Source of the DNA: Camarhynchus parvulus
Lineage: Eukaryota > Chordata > Aves > Passeriformes > Thraupidae
Length of the DNA: 64,000 nucleotides
NCBI RefSeq assembly: GCF_901933205.1
Contig: NC_044571.1
Coordinates: 8,161,420 to 8,225,419, forward strand
Direction: 5' to 3'
Numbering within the stretch: the first letter of the stretch is position 1; every line of letters begins with the position of its first letter. Made by a program: the position numbers and the translations under genes. Below are positions 35,801 through 47,310 of this stretch, one piece after another. The notes beneath the pieces were generated by a model, which saw only the letters and a program-made list of their open reading frames with translations, was not told the origin of the DNA and did no database searches.

Positions 35801-36812
35801 CGGAGAAGCGGACCGGGGGGAAGCGCGGAAATCAGCGCGGCCGAGCCGCGGACCACGCGAAGTTGGGGGCGGCGGGTGGGACCCAGAGAGGGGCCCCGGC
35901 ATCGGGGGGGGCGACAGCCCTCCCTCCGCGAGTGTGAGAGGCTGCGGCCGAAAGGCTCCGCTCGTGGTGTGACCCCTGCGGGGGGTTACGACGGCTGCGA
36001 GCCCTCGGCAGGTCCTGGGGGAGCGGGGATGTCTTTGCGTGACGGGGGAACCCCGGAACCGGCGGGTGGGACTGTGGGCGCGGGTTGCATCGCCGGGGGT
36101 TATTCCAGGCGCCGCTGGGATCACGGGGGAAGCGGGCTGGGGGCGCCCGGCGGAGGGGCCGGGGGTGGCGGGGGTGGCAGCGCGGCGCGACCCGACCCGC
36201 CGCGGAGGCTCGCAGCGATGTCTGGCAGCGCCGCCGCCGCCGGGGTTTTGACAGCTTGGCGGAGCGGAGTGAACGGAGCTTTATGGTAATTGCGGTTCTC
36301 CACTGGCCTTCTGGGTAGCGAGAGAGGGGAGTATCGGCGGGGCGGGGGGGGGCGGCTTTCCCCTCCTGCCTGCCGGGGAGCGCGGGAGCGCGGAGTCCCC
36401 CCCCGGGGCGCCGCAGCTTGGCAGCGACCTGTGCCAGCCGGGGGGAGCGAGCGAGGCGAGGGGCTGGCGGCGCGGCGAGGGGGGGCAAATCAATTAGTCA
36501 GGGCAAGGGGGGGGGAGCGGGCGAGCGGCCGGGCGAGCCCTGCCTGAGCAGGGAAACGCAGCCAGGGGAGGGGGAAACTTGCTGAGGGAAAAAGCGGTGG
36601 CGGCGCTGCTGCCGCTGCTGCTGCTGGCGGCGGCTCCCTCGGTGCAGCGCCTGCCCGGGGGGAGGGGAAGGGAGGGAGGGGAGGCGACGGCTGGAGGAGG
36701 AGGAGGAGGAGGAGGGAGAGAGGGAGGGGGATGCGAGGGGAGCGCAGCGTGCAGCAGACGGAGCCCGGTCTCCCAGCGGCAAGGTGAGGAAGAGCGGCTT
36801 TCCCGGCGGACT

Positions 36813-36882
36813 AAAGAGGGGAGGGGGGGGAGAGGAAGAAAAAGAGAGAGAGAGAGAGAGGAGAAGAGGAGGAGGAGGAGAA
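36813..36882. repeat. 70-nt uninterrupted polypurine tract
   Basis: Only A and G on the + strand, made of a G8 run, a (GA)9 run at about 36844-36861 and GGA triplets. It starts 29 bp after the donor-like site at 36784. Such tracts can form triplex (H-) DNA. Confidence 0.9.
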
Positions 36883-37901
36883 TTAAATCCCCAGCCACAC
36901 ACACACAAAGCCGCGGCGGTCAGGGCACGGGAGACGGCGGCGCGGGCGAGATGTGGGGAGCGCCGCGCTCGCCAGCGCAGGAACTTCGCCCGGAGCAAGC
37001 CAGCAACATGGCGCTGCCAAACCAGAGCCGGCAGCCGGAATGAGCATCGCGGGCTGCCGCTCCCACTCCCGCTGCTGAGCCCGGTCGAGCCGAGGAGCAA
37101 AGCCCTTCCCGCGGGCACCTGCCCCGTCGGCGCAGAGGGCGGCCACGCTCCCGCTCCCCGCAGCTCCCTGGTCTTTCCGCGCCCCTTCCCCGACCCGCCC
37201 GCGCTGGGGCAAGCCGCGACACACGCACCCGCGGAGAGGGGGAGTCGGATCGTGAAACTTTTCTCGTCTCTTCTTCCCACCCCCGACGGGGCTGCCCTTC
37301 AGGGAGAGCAGCAGGGCCAGGCGACGGTGTGAGGACCCGCGTCTCGGACCGCGCACGGCACAGCGGCGCGGCAGGAAGGTCAGTGTTCCGCTCCGCGAAC
37401 AGCTCCCGTGCGGAAGCGCCGCCGCCGAGTCCCGCGCTGCCGGGGAGGCTGCGGGGCTCCCCTCGGCCGGCCGCGGGCAAGGCAGAGCGGCGGCGTGGCA
37501 GAAAGTTACGGCGCGGGGCAGCGGGGCTCGGGCGGGAGCGGCTGGGCCAGGAGGGTCTAGCGGAGCGCCTCCGGGGCTGCGGTGTCGGAGGGGAAGTTTG
37601 GAGGCAGTTGCTTGTGAAGATGCCTGTTTGGGGCAGCGGAGGCGGGGGAAAGCACCCGATCGCGTTGTCGGCTCCGGTGCGCCCGTGTGGGGAGTGGTGG
37701 CGGTGTTCCCGTCGTCTCGCACTTTGTGACTGGGAAGGCGCCGGAGCAGCGGCGTTACGGGGGCTCCCGTGGGACGGAGCGAGCAAGGAGCGGCGCTGCC
37801 GGCTCGCGGAGCGGGGAGAGCTCCCGCGCCGGGCGGGCCGGGCTCCGCGCTCCCCGCCCCGAGCAACGCGCGGTCCGCCGGCGGCGGGCAGGTGAGCGGC
37901 G

Positions 37902-37980
37902 GGGAGAGCCCGCTGCCGGCTGCGTTCTTCCCGCCGGGAGAGCCCGCTGCCGGCTGCCTCCTCCCCGCCGGGAGAGCCTG
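37902..37980 (+). repeat. 34-bp tandem repeat, about 2.3 copies
   Basis: Unit starts GGGAGAGCCCGCTGCCGGCT. Copy 1 is 37902-37935, copy 2 is 37936-37969 (three to four changes), and a partial third ends about 37980. It begins 10 bp downstream of a perfect donor-like CAG/GTGAGC. Confidence 0.9.
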
Positions 37981-39865
37981 AGGCGCTGCTCCCCCCTGTC
38001 CCTCCGCCCCGGCGGGGCGGGCGCCGCGGCGCACGTGGGACACGGCGGCCCGGGGCTTTCCCGTGCGCGGAGCTGTGCTGGCGTGAGGTCCGGAGTGACA
38101 CGGAAGTTTAGTCAGCCCGAAAATGTAGTTTGGAGTTGGGAGAGCGAGCCAGAGAGAGGCTCGGGGCTTGCCGTCAATGGGGCGGCCGAAGGGGGACGGC
38201 CAGGCGGGAGGCAGCGGAGGCTGCTTTGTGAAGGCAGGGCCAAGTGGGGCGGCTCTGCGCAGCATATGAGGCATGCATTTGATGTTCGCGGAGCGAGTCC
38301 GGGGGCGAGGGCTGCGGAGCGTTCACGTTCCTCTTTCTTTCTCGACGTGTGTATGTTGGGTGGTTTGTTTGTTGTTTTGTTATTTTTTTTCTTTCCCCTT
38401 CCTCCTTCCTCCCTCCCTCTCTCATTTCCGCGACGTCTGTACGATCCCGGCTTTGGCGATCGCAGAGGGGGCGAGGGGAAGGCGAAGAGCACCTCCCCCA
38501 TTTACCCCGACAAGAGAAAAAAAAAACCGCCCCGACCATAGCGAGCGGTGTAAAACTGACAAAGTGTGGGGACTGACTTTAATGGTATCGCCTCGGAGCT
38601 CCTCGCAGCATTAATTCCCACTAATGAATCTTTTCCAGAAACTCCGTTCATTGCTTTCATCTGCTCTTTAGAGCCCGCAGCTTTTGTATTCGTGTTTGCA
38701 TTAAAAAGGGGGGGCAGGGGGGAGCCCAACCCGCACCATGTAGCCAAGCCCGGATTTTCCAAAGGTTTCTATTAACTTTTTTTTTTCCCCGCCCCCTCCC
38801 CGTGGCCCTTCCGCGGGGGGCGGCCGGGAAGAGCAATGCCCCGCCAGAGCCACTTGGGAACAAAGCTGGGGGCGAGAGCGGGCGGGCGGTGCGGGGTCTG
38901 GGTGCCCCGGGCAGCGCCCGCTCCCCCCGCCGGTGGCTCCGCCGCTCCGGGGTCACCGCCGCCCGCGCTCCTCCCGCGGCTCCGTGCGCGCCGCTGCCCG
39001 CCGAGACCGGCGTTCCGCTCCCTCCGGCCGCCGCTCTCGCCGACTTTCGTCCCCGAGGTGCTGAGGCTTGCCTGTCTGTCTGGAGCCCGGTGCTGTCGCC
39101 CTTGCGACACGCCGATTCATTTCCTTTCGGTTCTGCTGTTGGAGCCGCTGGGTGGGTTTTTTTTTTCTTTTTTTTTTTTTTCCCTCTTCCCGAGAGGTAG
39201 CCAGCGCAGCGCTCACCCTAATTGCTTTTAGGAGGATTAGGAGCAAATTCCTCCTCCCCCAGCGCCCCCCCCTCCCGCCGCCTCTTCCCTCCCCGCCCCC
39301 CCCGCCGGGTTGCCTTCGCGCGCCGGGGTTGCAGTTTATCCCTGGTGCAGTTCTTTGAATTGCTGTCACAAATAGGTGACTCAGAGTTAATTAGGAAGTA
39401 TGCACCGGATCAATGGGCTGCACAGCTCATTAGTTATTCCCCAGCCTTTTGCAGCGTTGGACCTCCGGCTCCTCGCCCCGTATATGCCTCTTTAATACGC
39501 AACCTGGAGGACTGGCAGGGCCCAGGGAGTACTTCGGGTGAGGGGGGCCGGGTGCGAAGGGGCGTGATGAATACGGATATTGAAGCTTCCAGGGTGGGAG
39601 GTTGCATATGGACACGAGTGACCGGGACCCCTACTGCTGCCCCCAGTCCCTCCTGCCCCCGCTATCAAACCTGCCGTCGCGCACGGGCGTGGTGGGCCCT
39701 CGCCCGCCCCGAGATCGGAGGGACGAGCCCGGAATGTTACCGAAAACAAACAGACACACAAAAAAAAAAAAAAGAAAAAAAAAGTGTGTGTGTTTATTGG
39801 AGCGTACGTTGAGAGAGCAGACAAAATCTCATTTGTCAGGCATGAAGGTGGGCTGTGTGGAAGGC

Positions 39866-39925
39866 TATAAATATACCGGGGAGGATTGTATTGCGGTCAC
39901 TTTTCTGTTCTTCGCCATTTCTAAG
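39866..39925 (+). promoter_or_regulatory. Candidate TATA promoter plus short untranslated first exon
   Basis: TATAAATA at 39866-39873 is followed by the GC-rich flank CCGGGGAGG. About 30 bp downstream (near 39897) is pyrimidine-rich DNA (TCACTTTTCTGTTC) where transcription could start. CTAAG followed by GTGAGTGG makes a perfect donor with the intron start at 39926. Spacing and orientation fit a short noncoding first exon for the downstream + strand gene. All elements are short motifs, so this remains a hypothesis. Confidence 0.35.
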
Positions 39926-40125
39926 GTGAGTGGCGGAGGCTGAGGGACCGGGCAGGGGCTTCTCCTGGTATTGTTTGTCCGTCTGTGATAGATCGGTCTA
40001 GACAGCCGCTCAGGCTCCCTGCGAGCTCAGGAACCGGAGCCTGAAAGGGAGAGTGGGGGAGACGGAAAAGGTCACCGCGATATTTTTTCTTTTTTTTCCT
40101 CCCTCTTTTCTTCCTTTTTTTTTTT

Positions 40126-40130
<5 letters not shown>

Positions 40131-40156
<26 letters not shown>
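40131..40156. repeat. (GT)13 microsatellite after T16
   Basis: Thirteen GT units directly after a run of sixteen T (40115-40130). Confidence 0.95.
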
Positions 40157-40960
40157 TGGTGGTGATGGTTGTTAACCCTTCACGCCAGAGGGGATCGGGG
40201 CTGGCTATCCCGGCCTGGAAAGATGCGGCAGCGATCGCAGGGATGATGTCGGAGCGGGGGGGAGGGACGGGGTAGCGCGCCTCCGGGCCCCGGCGCTGCC
40301 CCGTCCATCTAATGGCTTTATACGAGATGTTTCCCACAACAGGAAAAGAGTTCACGAGGCGAGTGCCAGATGATTTCGTTCCCAGGAGTTTCCTCTCTGG
40401 AAACTCCGAGGAGGAGCGCTTGGAGCCGGAGTCAGGCAGCCCCAGGGCCGGGGCAGCCTCCGCAGCCCCTCGGGCTCAGGGGTGTCCCCGGGGCTCTCCG
40501 CCCCTCGCCGCCCTGCCGTGCCCCTCCTCTTCCCGCGCTGGAAATCCCGGGATGGAGGTTCCCGGCCCGCGGGGGGAGCGAGTTTCCGTGGCCGCCTTCA
40601 GGTTCTGTCAACTTCTCCCCCAGCAGCTCGGCGCCCTTCGCCCCACGGGGCCACATCTGTGCTTGCGGCGTGGGGCAGCCCTCGGCTCGTGTGGGTGCAG
40701 GCAGGAGCCGGCCGTACCTGCCTCGGGCTCTTTGGAAGCCCACGGGAGCGAGCACACCTCGTGGAACACGAGGGCAGGTGGAGAGCGGGGTCTGCCTTGC
40801 AGCTCGGGTGGGTCGGGGGCTGTTTGCAGCTCCTCCGTGCGTGTGTGCTTCCTTTTGTGCTTGAGACGTCCTCGGTGGATGAGATGCGATCCTGGCGTGC
40901 AAGCCTGGGCGGTACAGATTAAAAGCAGTTAAGGCTTTAGAGCGATAGATAAAAGCTGGT

Positions 40961-43900
40961 TTTGTTGGATTCGCCTGCAGCGCAGACCATTCCCATCCCT
41001 CTTTGTCTGAGCCCTGGTTCCGGGCGCTACAGCCTTATTGGAAATGCTCCCGAGCAGTCCACGCAGCCAGGGCAGCAGGCAGCTCAGCGCTTATTTACAC
41101 GTCACATCTAAATACATCTCTAATTAGATAGAAGCAGCGCCGGAAATGGCAGATTTGTTGCATATCTAATAGAGACCAGTGCAAACAGACTCAGCAGGGT
41201 TTCCCTCTCTTCTCCCCCCACAAAAAACCCCCCCACCATCAAGACCAAGCCAGTAATCTGAGAGCGAACAGAAATGACTTCTCCCATTTGAGTGCATTAT
41301 GAACCACATTGGCGAATGTCTCTAATATTTAAAGCAATACTTGGGATGTGTGAGCTGAATGCCCAAATATGGACTGGGTCTTGAAACAATACTGGTGCCT
41401 TGGCTTTATTCCTGTGCTGGTGGACAATCCAGACTCCGTGTCACACACGGTATTTGCCTTTACCAGAATGTGCCAAGAGCTTCAGCTTCTCAGGCAGTTC
41501 AAAATTGTCATCCCTCTTCCCTCTTCTTCCTTCATCCCATGATAATACACTTTTTTGAAGACTGATGAGGAAGCCAAGGTCCCCTAACAGTGACTGAGCT
41601 GCAGGGGTGCCTGTACAGTCCATGCAAGCAAACTTTCTGGATCTGTGCAGCTGCGAGAGTGCACAAAGTTGTTGACATGTTTTTGTGTCTCCGTTTGTGG
41701 AGAAAATGGACACAGGTCGCCAAGGCCCAAAATAATGAGTGCTGCACATTTCAAAGTAGTTTTGGCAATGTGTGGCTGTCGTTTACAGGGTCTCTCACCT
41801 TTGACCGATGAGTGGCCTCTGCAAAGACAGGCAGAGGGCCTGCTGCAGTTCAGGTCGTAGCTAAGCAGCCACGTTGCCCTCAGATTAAATATGGCTTGGA
41901 GTAATTCAGTGCTTAGTGTGGAGGACAAGTGATCTCTGATTCCTGCATGTCTCGGCAGAGGTCTGTGCTCTTGCTGGGACCCTGCAGCACAGTTGGGTTG
42001 CACAGGTGATGTGCGATGCGCTGTCTTTCCCCCGAACGCTGCAATACATCACATTTTAGTGCGGACTTAAAGCAGCATGAAGCCAAGTTAATACTTCCTC
42101 CTTAGGCTGGTGTTGCTTTAGAAATAATTGATGGCTGGAGAGCGGGCCTGCTCCCCTCTTTCTTGGTTTTCCAGTAACCTGAACAGTGGCAGAGAGAGCC
42201 GGGCTTGCCCCTTTGGAGTACCCGAGCAGCGCTCGCTGGCTGCATCGCGTGTGCGTGCCGGAGGGAACGCGGAGGCCCGAGCTGCAGGCAGGGGGAGTTC
42301 CCCTGGCTGTGAGCAGATCCCGTTAATCCTCTGGCCTTTCAGGGAACCGGCTTACAGCAGTCGCTGCTCCGGAGCGACCTTTCCCTCCGACCTGACCTGC
42401 TCAGGTCCCCGGGCTGCGGCGGGCAGGGCGGGCTCTGCCAGGAGAGCGCATCCTTCCTCGGGTTTCTCAGGAGCTGCATGCCAGCGCTCCAGCAGAACGA
42501 GGTGGGGACGGAAAGGAGGAGGCCAAGAACTCCTTGTAAATGTGGCTTTAGGAAAGTTCTGCTGCTTTCCAGCAGGGAATTCATTTTTCCTTGTTTGCTG
42601 GACAGCAGTTCTTGGCTAAGGGGAGGTTTTTTTCCCCTCCTCTCTTCCATTGCTGGAAAAGTTAGCGAGTGAGAGCATCACTCTGTACCTGCCTGCCTGT
42701 TTTCCAAAACTGTTGTCTGAATTATTTGGGACTCTTCCTTCACTCTTTGCACCCCAAAGCTACGTCATGAGCTGGTAGATTCGGTGCCATGTGATTAGAC
42801 ATGCAAGGAAGTCCTCTTGGAGAAGATCCTGATAGCATGAAATATAATTTGTGATCTGAAAGACAGTTTCCAGTATAATCTCATTATGCACCACAGACTC
42901 CCGGTGTTATTTTGTAGAAGGCGGACAATGATCAATTTACATTGACCTAGGGCTGGGTGAGCTTTTAGATGGTAATTGCCATATTGATTTGCATGCAAAA
43001 AGAAGACCTGCTAAAATTAAAGACCGGAAGCTAAATTAAACTAAATTTATTGTCTAGGTGCAAACTAAAAGACTTGTTAAAGTCTAGGATAGACTTGGAA
43101 AGCTATGAAATTGAGAGAAACATGATTCTCACCCTGATAACTCTGTAAAATGAATCTACATGACGGGACAAGGGACTGCAAAGCACCCATTGTGAGTGGA
43201 GGCACACAAGCCGGGGCTGTTCCGTGTAAGCCCTGGCTCCCTAAACAATCAGAGAATAAAATATCTCCTCTGTCCAATGAAAATCTCGGTCTGAATGTTG
43301 GGATTGTCGTGCTAAGGAAAACAAAGCTTTATTTGGATAAGACAATTAAAGTGGAAAGCGCAGAATCCACAAGCCACACTGGGAACAGCTCATATAAAGA
43401 GCTAAGTGTGTTCAGTGGAGCACAGGGGAAAGGGGAGGCTCGGGGCTGTGCTCCGTGGCTGAGCCTGCATCAGGAAAGCTGTCATTGTGCTTCCTCTGCC
43501 TGCTCCTCGCAGTTCTCCCAGCCTTGGTGCTCTCCTTTCAGTGGCTGTGTTGCCCTTGGAGTAATCTCCCACATCCAGGAGCTGCAGCAGCTTAGTGCTG
43601 TGGCGGGCTCCTTCCCTGTGCACCTCTAGACAGCCCACGGTGGGTTGCAGTCGGCCAGCTCATTCTTTCTCAGAGCGTGGTTTGCTTTTCGTTTTGAGCT
43701 GGAGCAGCTCTTGGTCTTACCCCAGTACCTCACCTGGGGGCCTTGTGTGCCTTTCAGTATTTGCATATTACAAAACATTTGGGCCTGTTGTGTCGGTTAT
43801 AAAAGTGAGAATTCCGCATTCACGGGAGTATTGGAGTAGCTGGCGCTTGGCACAGTTGATAGCAGAGGGAAGTACACCTGTACTTGCACAGAGAGCAGGC

Positions 43901-46030
43901 TGCATGCTTGGGACAGTCTGATGGGTGTCCTTGTCCCTGTGTGAACAGGTGCTGTGGGGCTGTCTGTCCCTCTCCCACCGCTGTGTTTCCTCTGTGTTCC
44001 CCTGGGGTGGGGTGGCATTGCATCTGGGAGTCTCCTGGAGGGGTGAGACAGCTTTGTGGGGCTGGTTTAGTCATGGTTTGAGTATGGCATTTGTGTAAGG
44101 TGACAGGTAGGGACAGAGAAGTGAAATCAAAGCTGGAGGGGCGTATTCTCAGCTTTCCTTGAAATTCACAGAGAACTTGTTAATGGCACAAGAAGGGATG
44201 GGCTGAGCTCTTCTTTCTAAGTGTAAATTCCCTCCCTGAGCCAAACTTTCTCCATGTGAAAGCTCCTGGCTATGGAGAGATCCTACTGGGATCTCTGATC
44301 CTCGGGCAATCCCCTTTGCTCCCACGCCCTGGTGTGCTGGGTTGTGCTTTAAGCTTCTCCGACTTGCCCACAGCAGTAGGAGGCTGAGCTGGCTGTTGAG
44401 GAAAGCCCTTCCCACAGCCTGCAGTCCCCCAGGCTCACCTTGCTCTGGCCTGCTCGTGCTCCCCCGTGCAGTGTTTTCCTTTCCTCCTGTTTCAGTAGTC
44501 GAGCACAAAGTGGATTAGCAAAGCCCCGTGCAGAATTAAGCAGCCCGGTGTGAAGTTATGCGGAGCTCTGAGGACTGGCCTGCCTTGCCCTGCAGACCTC
44601 CTGTGCTGTGCCGTGCCGTGCCAGGGCAGCCCAGGAGCAGTGGGCAGGGCTGGATGCTTTGCAGGGTGTCCAGGCCTCGCTGGGTGAGGAGAGGAATACC
44701 TCTGGCTAAAGTTGGGAGCGGCCGGGGAAGCTGGAGCAGTACTTGCGCAAGCAGGAAGTGATCTCCCAGGGTAACCGTTTTAATGGAAGTGTAACCTGGC
44801 ATTGCACAAAACCCCAACCCAGGGCGGCTGCTGCCCGCTGGGGAGGATGCAGGGCTGGAGGAGACGCGTGGGAGGCTGTGCCGTGCTGTGCCGTACCGTG
44901 CCAGAGCACCCACAGCCTAGCCCTGCGTGCCGAGCTGGAGGCGGCTGTGGCACGGCCTGCCCTGAGCAGGTGGCTGAAGGTTGTCTTATTTTAGCTACAG
45001 AAGTATCTCTCTAGATCCATTACTGCGAGATCTCGTTTGCAATAAACTATATTGGCTCCCGTCTTTATACAAATTGCTGGTATGAAAGAAAACCCAGCCT
45101 ATATGCATGGAGGCAGGCATGAGCTAGTGAGATCAGGTTTCCTACTGAGCTCCCAGAGGAGAAGTCAGCATTTGATTGAAGCTACACTTGGTTCTTGGTT
45201 CCCAGGGGACAGCAGCCCTGAAACACGAGAGCCCTCCCTCCTTTTTCCCCCTCTTCTCTCTCTTCTTCCTCTAAAAGCCTTTGTGCTGAAAGAGCCTCAG
45301 TAGGCACGAATCGCCTGTCTCTCACAAGACTGTGTTGCAGCCTTTGCTGACATTGTTCTGTTAGCAGTGGTTTTTACCAGGCCAGCAGATTTCTAGCTAC
45401 GTATAGGCAATGAATAGTCGATGATACTGACCTGTGAATATGTACTGGTGTCTTCGGGTGGTGAATCTGATTCGGAAGTCCATTGGACACTTACCACATT
45501 AGTGTGAAGCACCATACCTGCCGGGGTAGTACTGCCCTTTGGCAGGAGTTAGGCCAAGATGCTTCCAATGAAGTCAGCTATTTTTCCTTACTGGTGCTGT
45601 CTCCAAAGCTGCATATAGGTATATAGAAAGTGTTATTTCAGCTCCTGTGGCCTCATAAAGAGTTTGTGCGGGACACAAATTTCAGAGAAAGTTGCCGTGT
45701 CTCGATTTTCCCTTAAGAGATGCACAATTTGGGTAATGCCAAGAGTCAGAATGGGCAAGGAAAGGTTTCCTCGAACAGATTTATTTTCCCCATGCTTCTG
45801 TAAAGTAAATTTCACGTCTCCTCCAACTTTGCTGCTGATGTAAAAATAAGTAAGGGCAGGGAAGGAGCTATGAGGATTTACACTCAAATTCCAGCTGTGC
45901 CCAGCAAAAGGCCCTCTGAGAGTTGGAAGCAAAGGAGTGTGCTGCACAGTGGTTGTATCATGAACGAAGCTGGAGTCGTGCTTTAGGTTATTGGCATTTT
46001 TCTTTTCCTGTTCTTGTTTTTTTTTTTCTC
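40961..46030. other. CpG-poor noncoding interval
   Basis: CG is scarce and AT content is higher than in neighbouring blocks, apart from a modest CpG patch at 42190-42480. A 12-bp perfect palindrome, TTTGCATGCAAA, lies at 42988-42999 and overlaps the octamer ATTTGCAT (42987-42994). Another octamer is at 43759-43766. GTGCC/CTGTG pentamer runs occur at 44605-44622 and 44877-44902. Reading frames are short and unrecognised. Probably intronic or intergenic DNA upstream of BCOR. Confidence 0.45.
42987..42999. promoter_or_regulatory. Palindromic octamer (POU-type site)
   Basis: ATTTGCATGCAAA contains the perfect palindrome TTTGCATGCAAA and a full octamer. POU-domain factors bind ATTTGCAT; the palindromic arrangement could accept a dimer. 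Motif-level evidence only. Confidence 0.3.
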
Positions 46031-47310
46031 CTTACGGTGGAAGGGAGAAGGTGGCAGCGTGTCCCTGCCGCCCGGCTGAGCGGAGGGGCCGGGGCCGCCG
46101 CGGCTTGCGGGGTCACCGCCCCGGGCAGGGGTGGCGGAGGGGCCCCTCGGCGGGAGGTTCGCTGCCGCAGCAGGTCGGAGGCTGCCGGCGGCGGCCCAGG
46201 GCCGGGCAGGGATCGGGGGAAGCCCGGCTTTCCCGGGGAAGGGCTGCTCGGAGGCGCGCCGCGCCGCGGGGGCGAGCTCGCCGTGTGCCGCGGGGCGCTG
46301 CGCAGCTGCAGGCGCGGCTTTCCCCGCTACAGCGGGGTTCCCCCTCGCCTTTCCCAAAAGCCAGACCGAGAGCGGAGCTCAGCGTGTGATTGTGCGGGCG
46401 TTTCGTCGGGCGTGAGTGCTGACTGGAAACGCTTCTGTGCTGTGGGGGAGAGCCCCGCGGCGCTTGGCACCCACCGATATGGGGCTGGCGGAGCAGCGCC
46501 CCGCAACCCCGGCCGCGGAACCCCCCGGGCAGCGCGGCTCCGCCCGGCCAGCCTCCGGGAACAAGCACGTTTCTGGCCCCGGGGCGGGGGAGGTGGGTAG
46601 AGGGTGTTCCTTGTTTCGAGTAAACCAGCTGCAGTAGTTGATGGTAAAGCAATGAAGGCAGACACAATGCTGCTGTTGTTGGTTTGATCTCTAACTGGGG
46701 ATTGTTAGTCTGGATTTAACTCTGTGGCAAGGGGGCGGGGGTTTTGGGGGAAGGCGAAGGCTGTTTACAGCCAGTGCAAATAATGTGACAGCTGTTGGAG
46801 CGCGAAAAGCCCGCGCCTCGCTGGCACTCGCACACAAAAGCTCTCGCTGCGGCCGGAGTGGCCCCGGGGCCGCCCCGCCGCTCCCGGAGGCACCGCCCGG
46901 CGCTGCGGGGCCCGGCGGGGCGCCCCGGGGCCCGGCGGCATCCCGGGCGGCGGCGGGGCGCCCAGCCGCGCTCCCCTGCCGCCCGCCGCGACGCTTCGGC
47001 AAACGCCGCTGGCCGGGGAGAAGCGTTCCGCCCCCTCCCCCCGGCCCCTCTTTCCGCCTCCGCTTGATTTACAAGCGCAGGGAGGCAGCTGGAGGAGCGG
47101 CCGGCTCCGTGCCCGGCCCCGGCGCTGGGAAATCCCTCCTGGCGGCAGGTTTGCGCCGGCCCCGGTGGCTGTGCGGGAGCGGCGGGCGCGGTGTCCCGGC
47201 AGCCCCGCGGCAGGAGAGGGCAGCCCGGCTGCGAGCTCGGCCGGGCCCGGGCACGGTACAGCACGGCACGGTGCGGGGCTGGCAGCACGTTTCCCTCACA
47301 AACACGTGTT
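46031..47310. promoter_or_regulatory. CpG-island-like block
   Basis: Sharp onset of dense CG at about 46040, ending near 47290, with a brief CpG-poor gap around 46610-46780. A GCACG-type pentamer run is at 47250-47276. The long frames on both strands lack domains. This is a possible alternative promoter about 9-10 kb upstream of the coding start. Confidence 0.45.

Larger units (their letters stand above)
35801..38070 (+). promoter_or_regulatory. Very large CpG island, best candidate for a main BCOR promoter region
   Basis: The longest near-continuous CpG-dense stretch of the window. It contains (i) AAG followed by GTGAGG, a strong donor match, with the intron start at 36784; (ii) AACATGGCGCTG at 37006-37017 with a YY1-type ATGGCG core; and (iii) CAG followed by GTGAGC with the intron start at 37892. 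Any first exon ending at these donors could splice to the acceptor at 56082 in front of the BCOR start codon, giving a first intron of about 18-19 kb. Promoter activity is inferred from composition, orientation and donors; no start site is visible. Confidence 0.45.
38071..40960. other. Noncoding segment with mixed CpG patches and T-rich tracts
   Basis: CpG-rich patches at about 38790-39060 and 40190-40760 alternate with T-rich tracts at 38370-38400 and 39150-39183, an A-rich tract at 39760-39783, and T16 directly followed by (GT)13 at 40115-40156. A candidate TATA promoter with a donor is listed separately. No coding exon is recognised. Confidence 0.45.

Noticed and set aside
36579..37043. 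Frame starting LREKAVAALLPLLLLAAAPS that looks like a signal peptide
   Set aside because: It has no ATG start (begins at TTG). The Leu/Ala run comes from CTG/GCG triplet-rich DNA, and the rest is Gly/Glu/Arg low-complexity from a polypurine tract.
36883..38274. 463-codon open frame on the minus strand in the largest CpG island
   Set aside because: Pro/Ala/Arg/Ser low-complexity composition, overlapping equally long frames in other frames and on the + strand, no domain and no exon borders. Stop codons are rare in such GC-rich DNA.
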